From a virus, in IMG/VR virus record IMGVR_UViG_3300034071_003006, positions 1-46,122 of that record: 46,122 nucleotides of DNA, one strand, 5' to 3'. Each line of letters starts with the position of its first letter. Within the stretch, counting starts at the first letter, position 1. This document shows, piece by piece, positions 1 to 7,648 of the stretch. A program made the translations under genes and the position numbers. The notes under the pieces are model-generated. The model saw nothing but the letters and a program-made list of their open reading frames with translations, made no database searches and was not told where the DNA came from.

Positions 1-105
1 TGCCTCCTCCAGCGACTGTGCTGCTTTCGCTACTCTGGCGAGACCTTGTTCTGCATCTGTGGTCTCTGCTCTCGCTTCGACAATGAGCTCCTCTTTGATT
101 GCCAT
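1..105 (-). CDS. Tail tape-measure protein, 5' fragment (duplicate of 45996-46100)
   Basis: This is the first 35 codons of the tape-measure gene, present because of the terminal overlap. The ATG is at 105-103 on the minus strand and is preceded by GAGAGGT, a good ribosome binding site. After circularisation the gene is whole (43917-46100), directly downstream of the tail chaperone frame ending at 108. It is not a separate gene. Confidence 0.9.
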   Translation of the reverse strand, partial: MAIKEELIVEARAETTDAEQGLARVAKAAQSLEEA

Positions 106-127
106 TGTTACCTCTCGTTGCGCTGCG
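1..127. repeat. Terminal redundancy, left copy (contig circularises)
   Basis: Bases 1-127 match 45996-46122 exactly by direct reading, an offset of 45,995 throughout. The repeat lies inside the 5' end of the tape-measure gene and its leader, not in an intergenic region. An exact 127-base overlap equals a common maximum assembler k-mer, so this is more likely an assembly overlap of a circular or permuted genome than a packaged terminal repeat. Confidence 0.95.
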
Positions 128-880
128 CGTGAACTGCTCTCTCGACTAACCGCTTCTCGACTCGGAGAGTCCGGTGAACATCACGAAATGCTGGACTCCA
201 GAGGTGCCGAGAGAGAGTCGCTCCGGCTTCCGAGTCGGCAAAAATCATGACATACTCCAGAGAGTCCGAGTCTGCCTGCATAGCAGGGCATCGGTCAATC
301 GGTGTAGAGGAGAGGTCTGGACGATCGGCAAATCCGGAGTGGAGCATCGACCACATCGGTGACTGCCAGCCAAGCGGAAAGGTCGGGTGTTCGACCGCAA
401 GCGGGTTTCGCTTCGGGAGTCCAGAACAGCCCATCGAGGTGTTTCGGCCGTCTAGCGTGCAGGAGGAGCAGTCGAACTCTGCTCCACCGTCAGCGCGGAT
501 TACTGCCAGACGGTATGTAGTTGTTACTTTCCCAAGAGCTCGGAGTCGTATGCTCCGGCGCAGATCGCGCCGCAGACCTCTCCGACCAGCCTGGACGGCA
601 GATTGTTCTCGAACCATTGCCGCCGCTCCTCTTTGTCTACGGGAAGCCGATGCACCTGGAGGTCCTCTCCAGCCCGACGCACTTCGATCCGGTCAATCAG
701 CGTGGTGAGAGGAGCCTCGATTGCGTCGAGCCAGCCTGCGAAATCAACAGCAGTCGTGTTGTTGAGAGCCGTCTTCAACTCCTCCCTGGCGACAAGGTCC
801 CAAGTGTAGAACACCGTGACAGAGTCTGGAGAGGACGCGAAGACTTTCGGAGAATACGGCAGAGGAGGCAGAATCGACAT
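108..880 (-). CDS. Tail assembly chaperone, -1 frameshift product (gpG-T-like)
   Basis: Siphoviruses usually make two tail chaperones from one start: a short form and a longer form made by programmed frameshifting. Both help the tail tube polymerise around the tape-measure protein. Here the 118-aa frame (524-880) ends in TTG GGA AAG TAA on the minus strand, and the heptamer GGGAAAG at 533-527 is the slippery sequence used by lambda G/GT. After a -1 slip, translation would continue as VTTTYRLAVIR for about 139 codons to 108, giving about 257 aa. The -1 frame is open across the whole overlap and stops just before the tape-measure start at 105, the usual position. The -1 segment has several Cys (FDCSSC) and is not recognisable alone. 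Frameshifting is inferred from motif and position. Confidence 0.75.
524..880 (-). CDS. Tail assembly chaperone, short form (gpG-like)
   Basis: A 118-aa protein lying between the major tail protein (920-2038) and the tape-measure gene, where siphoviruses encode their tail assembly chaperone. It has no membrane segment and is rich in charged residues. The start is the ATG at 880-878. The stop at 526-524 follows the slippery GGGAAAG heptamer by one base. I rely on position, size and frameshift signal rather than on sequence identity. Usually most product is this short form and a few percent is the shifted form. Confidence 0.75.
   Translation of the reverse strand: MSILPPLPYSPKVFASSPDSVTVFYTWDLVAREELKTALNNTTAVDFAGWLDAIEAPLTTLIDRIEVRRAGEDLQVHRLPVDKEERRQWFENNLPSRLVGEVCGAICAGAYDSELLGK
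527..533 (-). promoter_or_regulatory. Programmed -1 ribosomal frameshift site GGGAAAG
   Basis: On the minus strand the sequence reads G GGA AAG immediately before the zero-frame TAA. This is identical to the heptamer of phage lambda gpG-GT. It fits XXXYYYZ slippage and joins the short chaperone frame to the open -1 frame ending at 108. I did not identify a clear downstream stem or pseudoknot. Confidence 0.75.
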
Positions 881-919
881 TGGAGTCCTTGTCGGTTGAA
901 GGGAGCCTCCAGCCTACCG

Positions 920-2038
920 CTACTCGCTGCCGAGCGTCAAGGTCAGCGGCGCATCGTTCTCGACATTCTTGACCGAGACTCCGTCGAGTTTGGCCCTGGT
1001 GCCAGTCGCTCGCTGCGGAGTCGTGTTCGGGAACTGGACCTTCGGCAGCGTGAACTTGAAGCCACGGCCCTTTGCTGCGGTGCCGCTGGAGTAGGCAGAC
1101 GGGTAGGCGAAAGCGGAGGTGATGTTGAAATAACCGCCAGCCCTGGCAATCGAGAAGATGCTCCAGACAGAGGCCTCGACCCAAATCGGGTCGATGGACA
1201 CTGCCACATCGCGCTTCGTGATTCCGATTGCTCCGACTCCGAGAGTGGACAGAGCACCGTCTGACATGATTGCCTCTGCTCCGAAATCGACGGAGACCTC
1301 AGCCATTGTGGCATTGGCGACATACTCATCTCCAGCAGCATTGACCTGGAGACGAACTGCTTGGCCCATGCCGCGGATGAACTCTTGAGCTACGGCATCC
1401 CAGTTGTTGCCGGAGAGGTCCTCTTCGGTATCGCTCCAGTCGGCCGAATAGACACCGAGGCCTTCGAGTTTGATGCGGTGGAGTCCATCGGACTTGATCG
1501 AGACCGTAGCCTTCGAGATACGGCAGCCGACGAGGTAGGCAGACAGCATGGCGTTTGCTGCAGATGCACCTCCGGTCGGGTCTCCCTTGATGCCGAAGAA
1601 ACCGCGCATCGAGAACGAGCAGTTCGTGCCGTTCGAGTTCGCATTCGGCACAAGGTCCAGAGTCGGATTCGGAACATTGTTTGTGCTGGTCACTGTGAAA
1701 GCAGTTTGAAGGACCTCAGTCACGAACCGCGGCACCAGAATGTTGTAGTTGCCTGCTCCTGATCCAGCAGAAGTGCCAAGACCGTACAGAGGAGCCTCGA
1801 ACGACCAAGTGCACTTGGCAGAGGTGACCTGGCCGAGATAGGCAGTACCGTACGGGTCCTCCAGCATCGGCTGCTCCATTGCAAAGCCGAGGTCGATGGT
1901 CATCGTCTGAGCAAAGACTGGAATCGCGTCTGCCTTCGTCAGAGCCTCTCCAGTCTGTTCGACTGCCTCCTTTGCTACGAGGAGCGCACCGAATGTGCCG
2001 TTGTACGGGTTGATTGCTGTCGGGTTCACGATTGCCAT
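920..2038 (-). CDS. Major tail (tube) protein
   Basis: A 372-aa protein starting MAIVNPTAINPYNGTFGALL at the ATG 2038-2036. The body is rich in Gly, Ser, Thr, Ala and Val, as expected of a beta-rich virion subunit. The C-terminus (VSVKNVENDAPLTLTLGS) has the look of phage tail tube proteins. It lies between the tail-completion gene (2040-2714) and the tail chaperones, the canonical place for the tube subunit. It should polymerise into the tail tube. It is large for a bare tube subunit (often 150-250 aa), so an extra surface domain is likely. Assignment rests mainly on gene order. Confidence 0.75.
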   Translation of the reverse strand: MAIVNPTAINPYNGTFGALLVAKEAVEQTGEALTKADAIPVFAQTMTIDLGFAMEQPMLEDPYGTAYLGQVTSAKCTWSFEAPLYGLGTSAGSGAGNYNILVPRFVTEVLQTAFTVTSTNNVPNPTLDLVPNANSNGTNCSFSMRGFFGIKGDPTGGASAANAMLSAYLVGCRISKATVSIKSDGLHRIKLEGLGVYSADWSDTEEDLSGNNWDAVAQEFIRGMGQAVRLQVNAAGDEYVANATMAEVSVDFGAEAIMSDGALSTLGVGAIGITKRDVAVSIDPIWVEASVWSIFSIARAGGYFNITSAFAYPSAYSSGTAAKGRGFKFTLPKVQFPNTTPQRATGTRAKLDGVSVKNVENDAPLTLTLGSE

Positions 2039-2039
2039 G

Positions 2040-2714
2040 TTAGACTCCGGTGTTGGCAGGTTCGGCGCGAAGTTGAATGACTGTTATGCTGGCAACAGAG
2101 TCAGCGAAGGTGTCTCCGTCTGCCCCGTAGTTCGGCGTGATTGTGGGCGACTCAGTCTGGAGAGAGTAGACAACTCCGAGACCTCCGTTCGGGTCCAGAG
2201 TCCGACAGGTTCGAGCGAGGTCTCTTGCAAGCAGATACATCACACCACGGCAAAGGTTCAAGGCCTGTCTCCGAGCAAACTCTCTGGCGACAGACACTCC
2301 GTAGCCTCCAGCAGTAGAGCCGGAGTCCTCGTTCCTGCGGACTCTCACAAGGACCACAAGACGCTGCTCAAAGAATGTCGACTGAGAGTCCATGCGCTCC
2401 GCAGCCTGCGCCGACTCGGTCCAGAGGTAGACGAAGGGAGCCTGCTGCTCGTCCACAAGTTGGGTGTCCGGCTCTCTGTTCGTGAACGCTCCGTCGAGCG
2501 GGAAGCCGTCCTGGTCAAACGAGGTCGCCAGTTGAGGGAGCTCAGCCGGAGCGAGCCACGATGGACAGGTCGAGAACTCTCCAGTTGCCGAATACAACTC
2601 GTCCAGAGTGCCGCTTGCTGTAGGTCCGCTGCCGTCTGTTCCAGCAGTGAGCTGATACAGCGCCGCTAGGGAGATGCCGTCTGCGCCCCACCATGCTGCT
2701 GCTGGCCCGCTCAC
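2040..2714 (-). CDS. Tail terminator/completion-like protein
   Basis: A 224-aa protein placed between a virion-morphogenesis protein and the major tail protein, where head-tail joining and tail terminator proteins are encoded. The start is probably GTG at 2714-2712, which overlaps the stop of the upstream gene (tca at 2711-2713), so the two are translationally coupled. The N-terminal third is Ala/Gly/Thr rich; the middle has charged stretches (RLVVLVRVRRNED) and the end is beta-like. I see no diagnostic motif. The role is inferred from order. Confidence 0.5.
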   Translation of the reverse strand: MSGPAAAWWGADGISLAALYQLTAGTDGSGPTASGTLDELYSATGEFSTCPSWLAPAELPQLATSFDQDGFPLDGAFTNREPDTQLVDEQQAPFVYLWTESAQAAERMDSQSTFFEQRLVVLVRVRRNEDSGSTAGGYGVSVAREFARRQALNLCRGVMYLLARDLARTCRTLDPNGGLGVVYSLQTESPTITPNYGADGDTFADSVASITVIQLRAEPANTGV

Positions 2715-3307
2715 GGCTCACTCCGAGCCGATCGGAAGCCTTCTCGACCGAGACGGCCACGGAGGATGCGCTGCATACCGCGAGCAACCTCGAATGCAGT
2801 CTTGTCGGTGAGCCGAATGATCGGGCGAGCCGGAGTGCTGGAGGTCTTGTCCCAAGGTTGCCAAAACCCGCCTTCGGCCAGCCGAGCTGCAATCTTGCCC
2901 TTTCTGCCCCTGGCACCCCAACGCATCGTCTTCCCTCTCACCTCTTCGGTGTGGTCTGGATCGCCTTCTCGGAAAGCAGAGCGAAGCGGGTTCTTTGAGC
3001 CGCTCCAGACCAGCACCTGAGAGCCTCCTCCACGCTTCTGCTTGTGGGCGGCATACTTCGGCTCCGAGCCGTAGGCCGACCATGTGTCTGCATAGGCGTT
3101 GGAGCCGGAGTTGTTGAAAGCATCTTCGGTAGAGCCTTCAAGAGTGAACTGCTGCTCCATGACTGTAACAGAGAGGCCTGGAACAGTGGTCGGGCGAATG
3201 AATCCTGCCCACAGCAATGACCAGTCCTCTCGGATCGTCTTGTCCATGAGCTGGAGGACCTTCGGCAGAGTCTTGAGTCCAGCAATCTTGATTTGCACAT
3301 TCGACAT
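2711..3307 (-). CDS. Virion morphogenesis / head-tail joining protein (gpG/HK97 gp10-like)
   Basis: A 198-aa basic protein. The middle has the pattern of the phage virion-morphogenesis family: FNNSGSNAYADTW, then KYAAHKQKRGGG, then LVWSGSKNPLRSAF. It is followed by an Arg/Lys-rich region (RWGARGRKGKIAARLAEGG) and a basic C-terminus. Such proteins join head and tail or complete the tail. The ATG is at 3307-3305. It overlaps the next gene by 4 bp. Family assignment is by motif memory, not by search. Confidence 0.6.
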   Translation of the reverse strand: MSNVQIKIAGLKTLPKVLQLMDKTIREDWSLLWAGFIRPTTVPGLSVTVMEQQFTLEGSTEDAFNNSGSNAYADTWSAYGSEPKYAAHKQKRGGGSQVLVWSGSKNPLRSAFREGDPDHTEEVRGKTMRWGARGRKGKIAARLAEGGFWQPWDKTSSTPARPIIRLTDKTAFEVARGMQRILRGRLGREGFRSARSEP

Positions 3308-3317
3308 TGGTGCTCCT

Positions 3318-3791
3318 CTACCGAGTCCACGAACTTGTTCGGTTGAGCGGGTCCCAAAAGATGCCCCTGGCAGCCTGGAGGTCTGATTGCGACATTCCCT
3401 CCGTGTGACTCCGGACTGTGTTCACGCCGTCGACCTGCGCGTATGCCTGCAGATACTCGGCAGGATTGAGTCTGACTTCAGCCAGCCTCCGGCGATACTC
3501 CTCCCGCCATGAGTTCGACTGGTCTCTGTTCGATGCCGTCGAGAGTCCGTACTGACCGAGTGTGCCGATGGACACCAGATTGCCGAGGTTGACAAAATCG
3601 TTCGGAAAGTCGTTCTGCGTGACGCTGGTCGGGAGGATGCCGATTGCCGTAAGCATCCGGCATACATCCCCAGACACCACATCGATTGCGTGCTCCAGCA
3701 CAACGAGGTCGGCAGTCTTGAGCCAAGCCATGTAGTTGGCCTGCATCGAGGCAGTCGTGACTCCGAACTGGTTTGTTGATACGAACGGCAT
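3318..3791 (-). CDS. Head-tail connector-like protein
   Basis: About 157 aa, starting MPFVSTNQFGVTTASMQANY at the ATG 3791-3789, preceded by GGAGGTT; this start is preferred to one two codons upstream. The protein is mixed alpha/beta with no membrane segment. It sits just downstream of the major capsid gene, the usual place for a head completion or adaptor protein. I do not recognise the family. Confidence 0.5.
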   Translation of the reverse strand: MPFVSTNQFGVTTASMQANYMAWLKTADLVVLEHAIDVVSGDVCRMLTAIGILPTSVTQNDFPNDFVNLGNLVSIGTLGQYGLSTASNRDQSNSWREEYRRRLAEVRLNPAEYLQAYAQVDGVNTVRSHTEGMSQSDLQAARGIFWDPLNRTSSWTR

Positions 3792-3872
3792 GAGCAACCT
3801 CCACTAACAAAGAAAGGACAAGCCGATTGCCCGACTTGCCCTTTCCGTCCGAGCTCCAGCGGCAGTGGAGGA

Positions 3873-4880
3873 TCAGCCGCCGTAGTTCGAGGGAGTCTGG
3901 ACCGGAGTCTGGAAGCAGAAGCCGAGAGCCGGTTCGACGATCGTAACCTGCGCCGCCTGGTATGCGGTGTAGGAGTATTCGTTGACCGTCTCGATGATGC
4001 CCTCGCGGAGAGCAAACGGCTGAGCCTCGAAGGTGTAGAGAGCCGAACGGGTGTAGAGGCTGGCGTCGTCCTGCGGAGCGACGTGACCGACCCAAGCGAA
4101 GTTCGAGTTGATGAAAGCGTTGGTCGAGGCCTGACCGAGCTCAGCGCTGTTCTGCGAGGCAGACAGGATGAGGACCTCCAGCCTATCAACATCGGGACCG
4201 AGGTTGATCGAGATGAGCTCGGAAATAATCTCCGCAGCCTTCGCCGGAGTGAAACCCGTAGCAATGTCGCCAGCAAGCGACTTGAAATACGGATTCTGCT
4301 TGAGAGCGAAGAACGCTGCCCAGCCGAGCACCAACTTGTTCGCCTTCTTGCCGACCTTGAGAGAGGCTGCAGTGCCCTTGGCGATCGCCTGGACAACATC
4401 GAAAGACGGGTCGTCCCAATACGTGCCAGCGGCACCAGTCGTGGTGTTGCTGCCCCAGTTCGATCCGGTCGAGAGGAGCGAAGCGAGGCGCTGCTCATGC
4501 TCCAGCATGACGGCATTCGTCAGAGCCGGAGCAGCAATCTGTCCCTCGTAGGACTGGACACCCTTGGCGTCCATGCGGTCGCGCAGAGGCACCGAGATCG
4601 TGGTCTGAGCTTCACGGAGCGGGATGCTGATCGTCTGGTCCTGCAGACCGACATTGACCTGCTTGATCGAGGAGCCTGGAGCCTTGACCAGCGAACGACC
4701 TGCAACCGACAGACCCTGCCAGTCCGTACGGAAGAAAGTGCCCTTGAACTGCGTGCCACTCACATCGGTGCCGATGGTCTCGGGCCGAACGGTGGGAGCA
4801 GCAAGGCGGCTGATGAACTGCGAGGGATCGTTTGCGATCGCCTCCATTGCCTGCGGGATTGTGACTGTTGCAGTTGACAT
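3873..4880 (-). CDS. Major capsid protein
   Basis: A 335-aa protein preceded by a strong ribosome binding site (GAAAGGAACG, 8-12 bases before the ATG at 4880). It follows the decoration protein (4924-5346) and the protease/scaffold gene (5364-6716), the classic order protease, decoration, capsid. The sequence has features seen in HK97-fold shells: an N-terminal arm, then LQDQTISIPLREAQTTISVP (E-loop region), a helical spine and a beta-rich end (YTFEAQPFALREGIIETV). It should form the head shell. The exact family was not searched. Confidence 0.8.
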   Translation of the reverse strand: MSTATVTIPQAMEAIANDPSQFISRLAAPTVRPETIGTDVSGTQFKGTFFRTDWQGLSVAGRSLVKAPGSSIKQVNVGLQDQTISIPLREAQTTISVPLRDRMDAKGVQSYEGQIAAPALTNAVMLEHEQRLASLLSTGSNWGSNTTTGAAGTYWDDPSFDVVQAIAKGTAASLKVGKKANKLVLGWAAFFALKQNPYFKSLAGDIATGFTPAKAAEIISELISINLGPDVDRLEVLILSASQNSAELGQASTNAFINSNFAWVGHVAPQDDASLYTRSALYTFEAQPFALREGIIETVNEYSYTAYQAAQVTIVEPALGFCFQTPVQTPSNYGG

Positions 4881-4923
4881 GGTTCGTTCCTTTCAAGAGG
4901 TCCAGAGAGAGAGGAGGAGTCGA

Positions 4924-5346
4924 CTAGTCGACGATGATGCCACCGAGAACGATTGCCGTCCGGAGGTCGCCAGCAGCAGTCGAAAGCGTGCCGCCACCTG
5001 GCTCGGAGCCGTAGCCGATGACCTTCGCGCAGACGCGCTTGGACGAACCAGAGGTCCACGGAACGAAGGTGCCGCCGGTGTCGGAGGTCACAAGCGGAGT
5101 CGTGTACGGGATTGCCGTCGCGCCGCAGAGGACGTAGCAGAGGCCCTGGACAACGATGGACACCGGCTCTCCGCTCGAAGCCGAGTCGCTCTGGACCACA
5201 CCGACGAACACATCAGCCGGAGCAGTGCAGGCGATGACCGTACCGAGCGCGGACATCTTGACAGACTGGCCAACAGTAAGCGTGGCACCAGCGGTGAAGG
5301 TCTGCGCAACTGACCCTGGAATAGCAAATTGAAGCGAAGTCGCCAT
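4924..5346 (-). CDS. Capsid decoration protein
   Basis: A 140-aa beta-rich, Gly/Thr/Val/Ala-rich protein. The pattern TFTAGATLTVGQSVKMSALGT followed by short strands ending TAIVLGGIIVD resembles small capsid-stabilising or decoration proteins of the DUF2190 type. It lies between the protease/scaffold and the major capsid gene, as in many Mu-like and HK97-like heads. The ATG is at 5346-5344. Expected to bind the mature shell surface. Confidence 0.65.
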   Translation of the reverse strand: MATSLQFAIPGSVAQTFTAGATLTVGQSVKMSALGTVIACTAPADVFVGVVQSDSASSGEPVSIVVQGLCYVLCGATAIPYTTPLVTSDTGGTFVPWTSGSSKRVCAKVIGYGSEPGGGTLSTAAGDLRTAIVLGGIIVD

Positions 5347-5363
5347 TGTCTACCTCTCTCTTG

Positions 5364-5999
5364 TTAGCGGAGCCGTCCGGCCTCGCGAGCGTTGTTGATA
5401 CGGGCATACATTTCGCTGACAAACTCCTTGGTGCCCTTTCGGAGACGACCTTCGGAGAGGAGCTCAGCAACAATCTGGTCTGCAGTCTGGAGAGCCGGAG
5501 CCGCAGCTGCAGTCCGAACGGTCGCAGCGTGCGAGGAGCCGGAGCGCGAGGCAAGACCAGTGAAATCGCCCAGCATGGACTCAGCCTCGCTGACCTGTCC
5601 CTTCGCCAGCGCAAGAGCATAGGCGCGGACATTCGACGGCAGGAGTCGACCAGACTCAACCTCGGACTGGACTTGCTCAGCAATCTTGGCCTCTCCGAAC
5701 GGAGCGACCTTCGACGCGATTCGAGTAGCAATCGCTTCCGCCTGGTCAACCGGAGCAGCCGACATTGTCGTGGTCGCAGTCGAAGCGGCCAGTTCGGCAG
5801 ACTCCTCCTCCTCGTCCTCGTCCTCGTCGGTCACGGCATCGACAGCCATTGCATCGCGCATCGAGCAGAGTGAGGCATCGAGTGCGCTGAGCTTCTCGCC
5901 CATAGCATGGAGAGTCTCAATGTGCTTCGCCATTGCCTCGTCGATCATTTTGCTGATCTGCTCCAGCATACCTTCGTCCATTCGCAGCGTAACATTCAT
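5364..5999 (-). CDS. Putative internal-start scaffold protein (gpZ-like)
   Basis: The internal methionine of the protease gene (MNVTLRMDEGMLEQISKMID) has a GAGGG ribosome-binding sequence 6-10 bases upstream. Starting here gives a 211-aa helical, acidic-centred protein without the protease domain, equivalent to the scaffold made inside Mu I and lambda C. This is inferred from domain layout and the leader sequence; expression is not shown. Confidence 0.45.
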   Translation of the reverse strand: MNVTLRMDEGMLEQISKMIDEAMAKHIETLHAMGEKLSALDASLCSMRDAMAVDAVTDEDEDEEEESAELAASTATTTMSAAPVDQAEAIATRIASKVAPFGEAKIAEQVQSEVESGRLLPSNVRAYALALAKGQVSEAESMLGDFTGLASRSGSSHAATVRTAAAAPALQTADQIVAELLSEGRLRKGTKEFVSEMYARINNAREAGRLR

Positions 6000-6716
6000 G
6001 TTGTCCCTCGCGTGAAGCCGTCGAGAGAGTCCTCGACGGTAGATTGCAATCGTCTCCTCGACTGGAGTCTCGAATGCGTCGAGCGGGAGGCCGTCGCGAG
6101 CAGAGGGAATCGCCTCAAAAAACCCGACATCGACCAGAGCGGCAGCGAACATACACTCGCCGTCGATCGATGAACCATCGGCAAGACGATAGTCCTTTGC
6201 CAGAGCAATCGAGAGGTCATGCCAACAGCCGTCTCCGATCTGGAGCCAAGCCTTTGGCGTCCACTCGATACAGGCATAGAGTCCAGCCGGATGCTCGGAG
6301 GAGTCTGGACAGACATGAACTCCGAAGATTGTTCCTGCTCGCTCCAGAGTCTCATCGACCTGGTTGCCCTGGAGCCGGAGTTCAATGGCGTGCATGTAGG
6401 AAACGGGCAGGCCTTTCGCCTTCGCTCCCTTCGCCTCTTGAGCTCTGAAGAGCGCAAGCGTGCAAGCCTCGATGCTCTGGAGTCTCTCCAGAGAATACAC
6501 CCGCTCCTCCGACAGCCATTCTACCTGGAGAGACCCGTTGTCGGCTCGGAAGCTCGGAACCTCCATCGACTCCCGCTGGTCCAGCGGCAGCAGCAGATGC
6601 CACTTGGTCCTCTCTGCCGTCTCCGGACGCTCGACTCCGAATCGCTGAAACAGCGAGACCTCAGCAGGAGCCGAGCAGAGAGTCGCAAACGCGAAGGTTG
6701 AGAGAGAGTCCAGCAT
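5364..6716 (-). CDS. Mu gpI-like prohead protease with scaffold domain
   Basis: A 450-aa protein. The N-terminal half (about 1-240) resembles Mu-like prophage I proteases, with PVSYMHAIELRL, a WTPKAW segment and KDYRLADGSSIDGE. Residues 240-330 are helical and end in a very acidic stretch (DEDEDEEEESAEL). The C-terminal part is Ala/Glu-rich and helical, as in internal scaffolds, and ends in SEMYARINNAREAGR. In Mu the protease gpI and scaffold gpZ share one frame, with gpZ from an internal start. Here an internal ATG at 5999-5997 has its own GAGGGACAAC leader (see separate entry). The protease should cut itself, the scaffold and capsid tails during head maturation. I did not fix the catalytic residues. 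Confidence 0.7.
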   Translation of the reverse strand: MLDSLSTFAFATLCSAPAEVSLFQRFGVERPETAERTKWHLLLPLDQRESMEVPSFRADNGSLQVEWLSEERVYSLERLQSIEACTLALFRAQEAKGAKAKGLPVSYMHAIELRLQGNQVDETLERAGTIFGVHVCPDSSEHPAGLYACIEWTPKAWLQIGDGCWHDLSIALAKDYRLADGSSIDGECMFAAALVDVGFFEAIPSARDGLPLDAFETPVEETIAIYRRGLSRRLHARDNMNVTLRMDEGMLEQISKMIDEAMAKHIETLHAMGEKLSALDASLCSMRDAMAVDAVTDEDEDEEEESAELAASTATTTMSAAPVDQAEAIATRIASKVAPFGEAKIAEQVQSEVESGRLLPSNVRAYALALAKGQVSEAESMLGDFTGLASRSGSSHAATVRTAAAAPALQTADQIVAELLSEGRLRKGTKEFVSEMYARINNAREAGRLR

Positions 6717-6718
6717 CG

Positions 6719-7192
6719 TTAGCCGAAGAGGTTGCAGGCTGCGACAATGTCGGTGGCGGAGATACGGACCAGCGTAACGGTAGCGAGGTGAGCTGGCGTG
6801 ATCGTGGCATCGGTAGCGTCACTAACAATCACAGTCACATTCGTGACTCCGGTGATCACCAGATTGTTCGCTGCGCCCTTGTTGTAGACCGTGAACTCGA
6901 AGCGATCACCGACTCCCTTGCAGACTCCAGAGGTTCCGTCAGAGAGTAGCGCGAAAGTCGGCAGCGTCAGAGTCCGGTTCGCAGCACCACAGTCTGCGGT
7001 GTAGAAGCCGGTGAGCAACTGCGCGACCGTGAGAGTTGCGCCAGCAGCGAGAACTCCAGCGTCAGTGCCAGCCCCGTCGCCAAAGGCTGCAGGAGCGAGA
7101 GCAGCAGCACCGTTGCCGCCGGCATTTGCGCCCCGTCCAGTGAAGACAGGATCGACAATGAGGACTGATGCCAATGGGCCGCGATTCGCCAT
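6719..7192 (-). CDS. Small structural-region protein, unknown
   Basis: A 157-aa protein with a Gly/Ala-rich N-terminus (GRGANAGGNGAAALAPAAFG) followed by a beta-rich segment with repeating Val/Thr pattern (NNLVITGVTNVTVIVSDATD). It lies directly upstream of the protease gene in the head operon. Composition suggests a virion surface or decoration protein, but no motif settles this. The ATG is at 7192-7190. It is divergent from the plus-strand regulator at 7313, so 7193-7312 probably holds promoters in both directions. Confidence 0.55.
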   Translation of the reverse strand: MANRGPLASVLIVDPVFTGRGANAGGNGAAALAPAAFGDGAGTDAGVLAAGATLTVAQLLTGFYTADCGAANRTLTLPTFALLSDGTSGVCKGVGDRFEFTVYNKGAANNLVITGVTNVTVIVSDATDATITPAHLATVTLVRISATDIVAACNLFG

Positions 7193-7312
7193 GTGTTCTC
7201 TCCGTGGAGGTCCAGTTCGATGTTTGGCTTGCTACGGTACGGAAGCGGCTTGCGTCTACACTTCATTCTGCGGTATCGGTCGCTTCTGTCCACCTTTCTG
7301 CTTGGAGGTCAA

Positions 7313-7648
7313 ATGTTGACCAGACGAGACAAAGACCTGCTGCGTGCCGTTCTCACATTGACCAATGCCAAGGTCAACCCTGGAGTCCGAACTGTCGGGA
7401 GGCTGCTGACTCCTCCTCTCCAGCATTCACAAGCAGCCAAAGAACTGAACCGACTGGTCGAGCGAGGTATCTTGATTCGGGAGGAGAGGACTCTCGGACA
7501 GGGCTCGTCGTTCCGGCTCTCCAGAGAGGCATTGGCAATGATCCAAGCCTCCGGAGTTGTTGCCTCGAAGCCGACTCCAGCCTTCGCCGCAAATCTGGTT
7601 GTTGTTGACGAGGACCATGAGCGATCAAAGTTGTCTGAGCAGAACTGA
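7313..7648 (+). CDS. Winged-helix DNA-binding protein beside repeat array A
   Basis: A 111-aa protein starting MLTRRDKDLLRAVLTL with a strong GGAGGT site before the ATG. It has the outline of a LexA/MarR-like winged helix: an N-terminal helix (KDLLRAV), a turn helix (TVGRLL), a recognition region (QHSQAAKELNRLVERG) and a basic wing (REERTLGQGSSFRLS). It is the only plus-strand gene among the minus-strand late genes. Its last codons run into the first copy of the GATCAAAGTTG array (7623). The location suggests it binds that array, regulates the late genes, or both. Family assignment is by pattern; the ligand is a guess. Confidence 0.6.
   Translation: MLTRRDKDLLRAVLTLTNAKVNPGVRTVGRLLTPPLQHSQAAKELNRLVERGILIREERTLGQGSSFRLSREALAMIQASGVVASKPTPAFAANLVVVDEDHERSKLSEQN

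Noticed and set aside
1-127. Packaged direct terminal repeat
   Set aside because: It lies inside a coding region and is exactly 127 bp, typical of assembly overlap, so I do not claim physical ends.
108-617. Stand-alone gene 108-617
   Set aside because: Its first 30 codons are a shadow of the upstream frame and the rest is better explained as the -1 frameshift extension.
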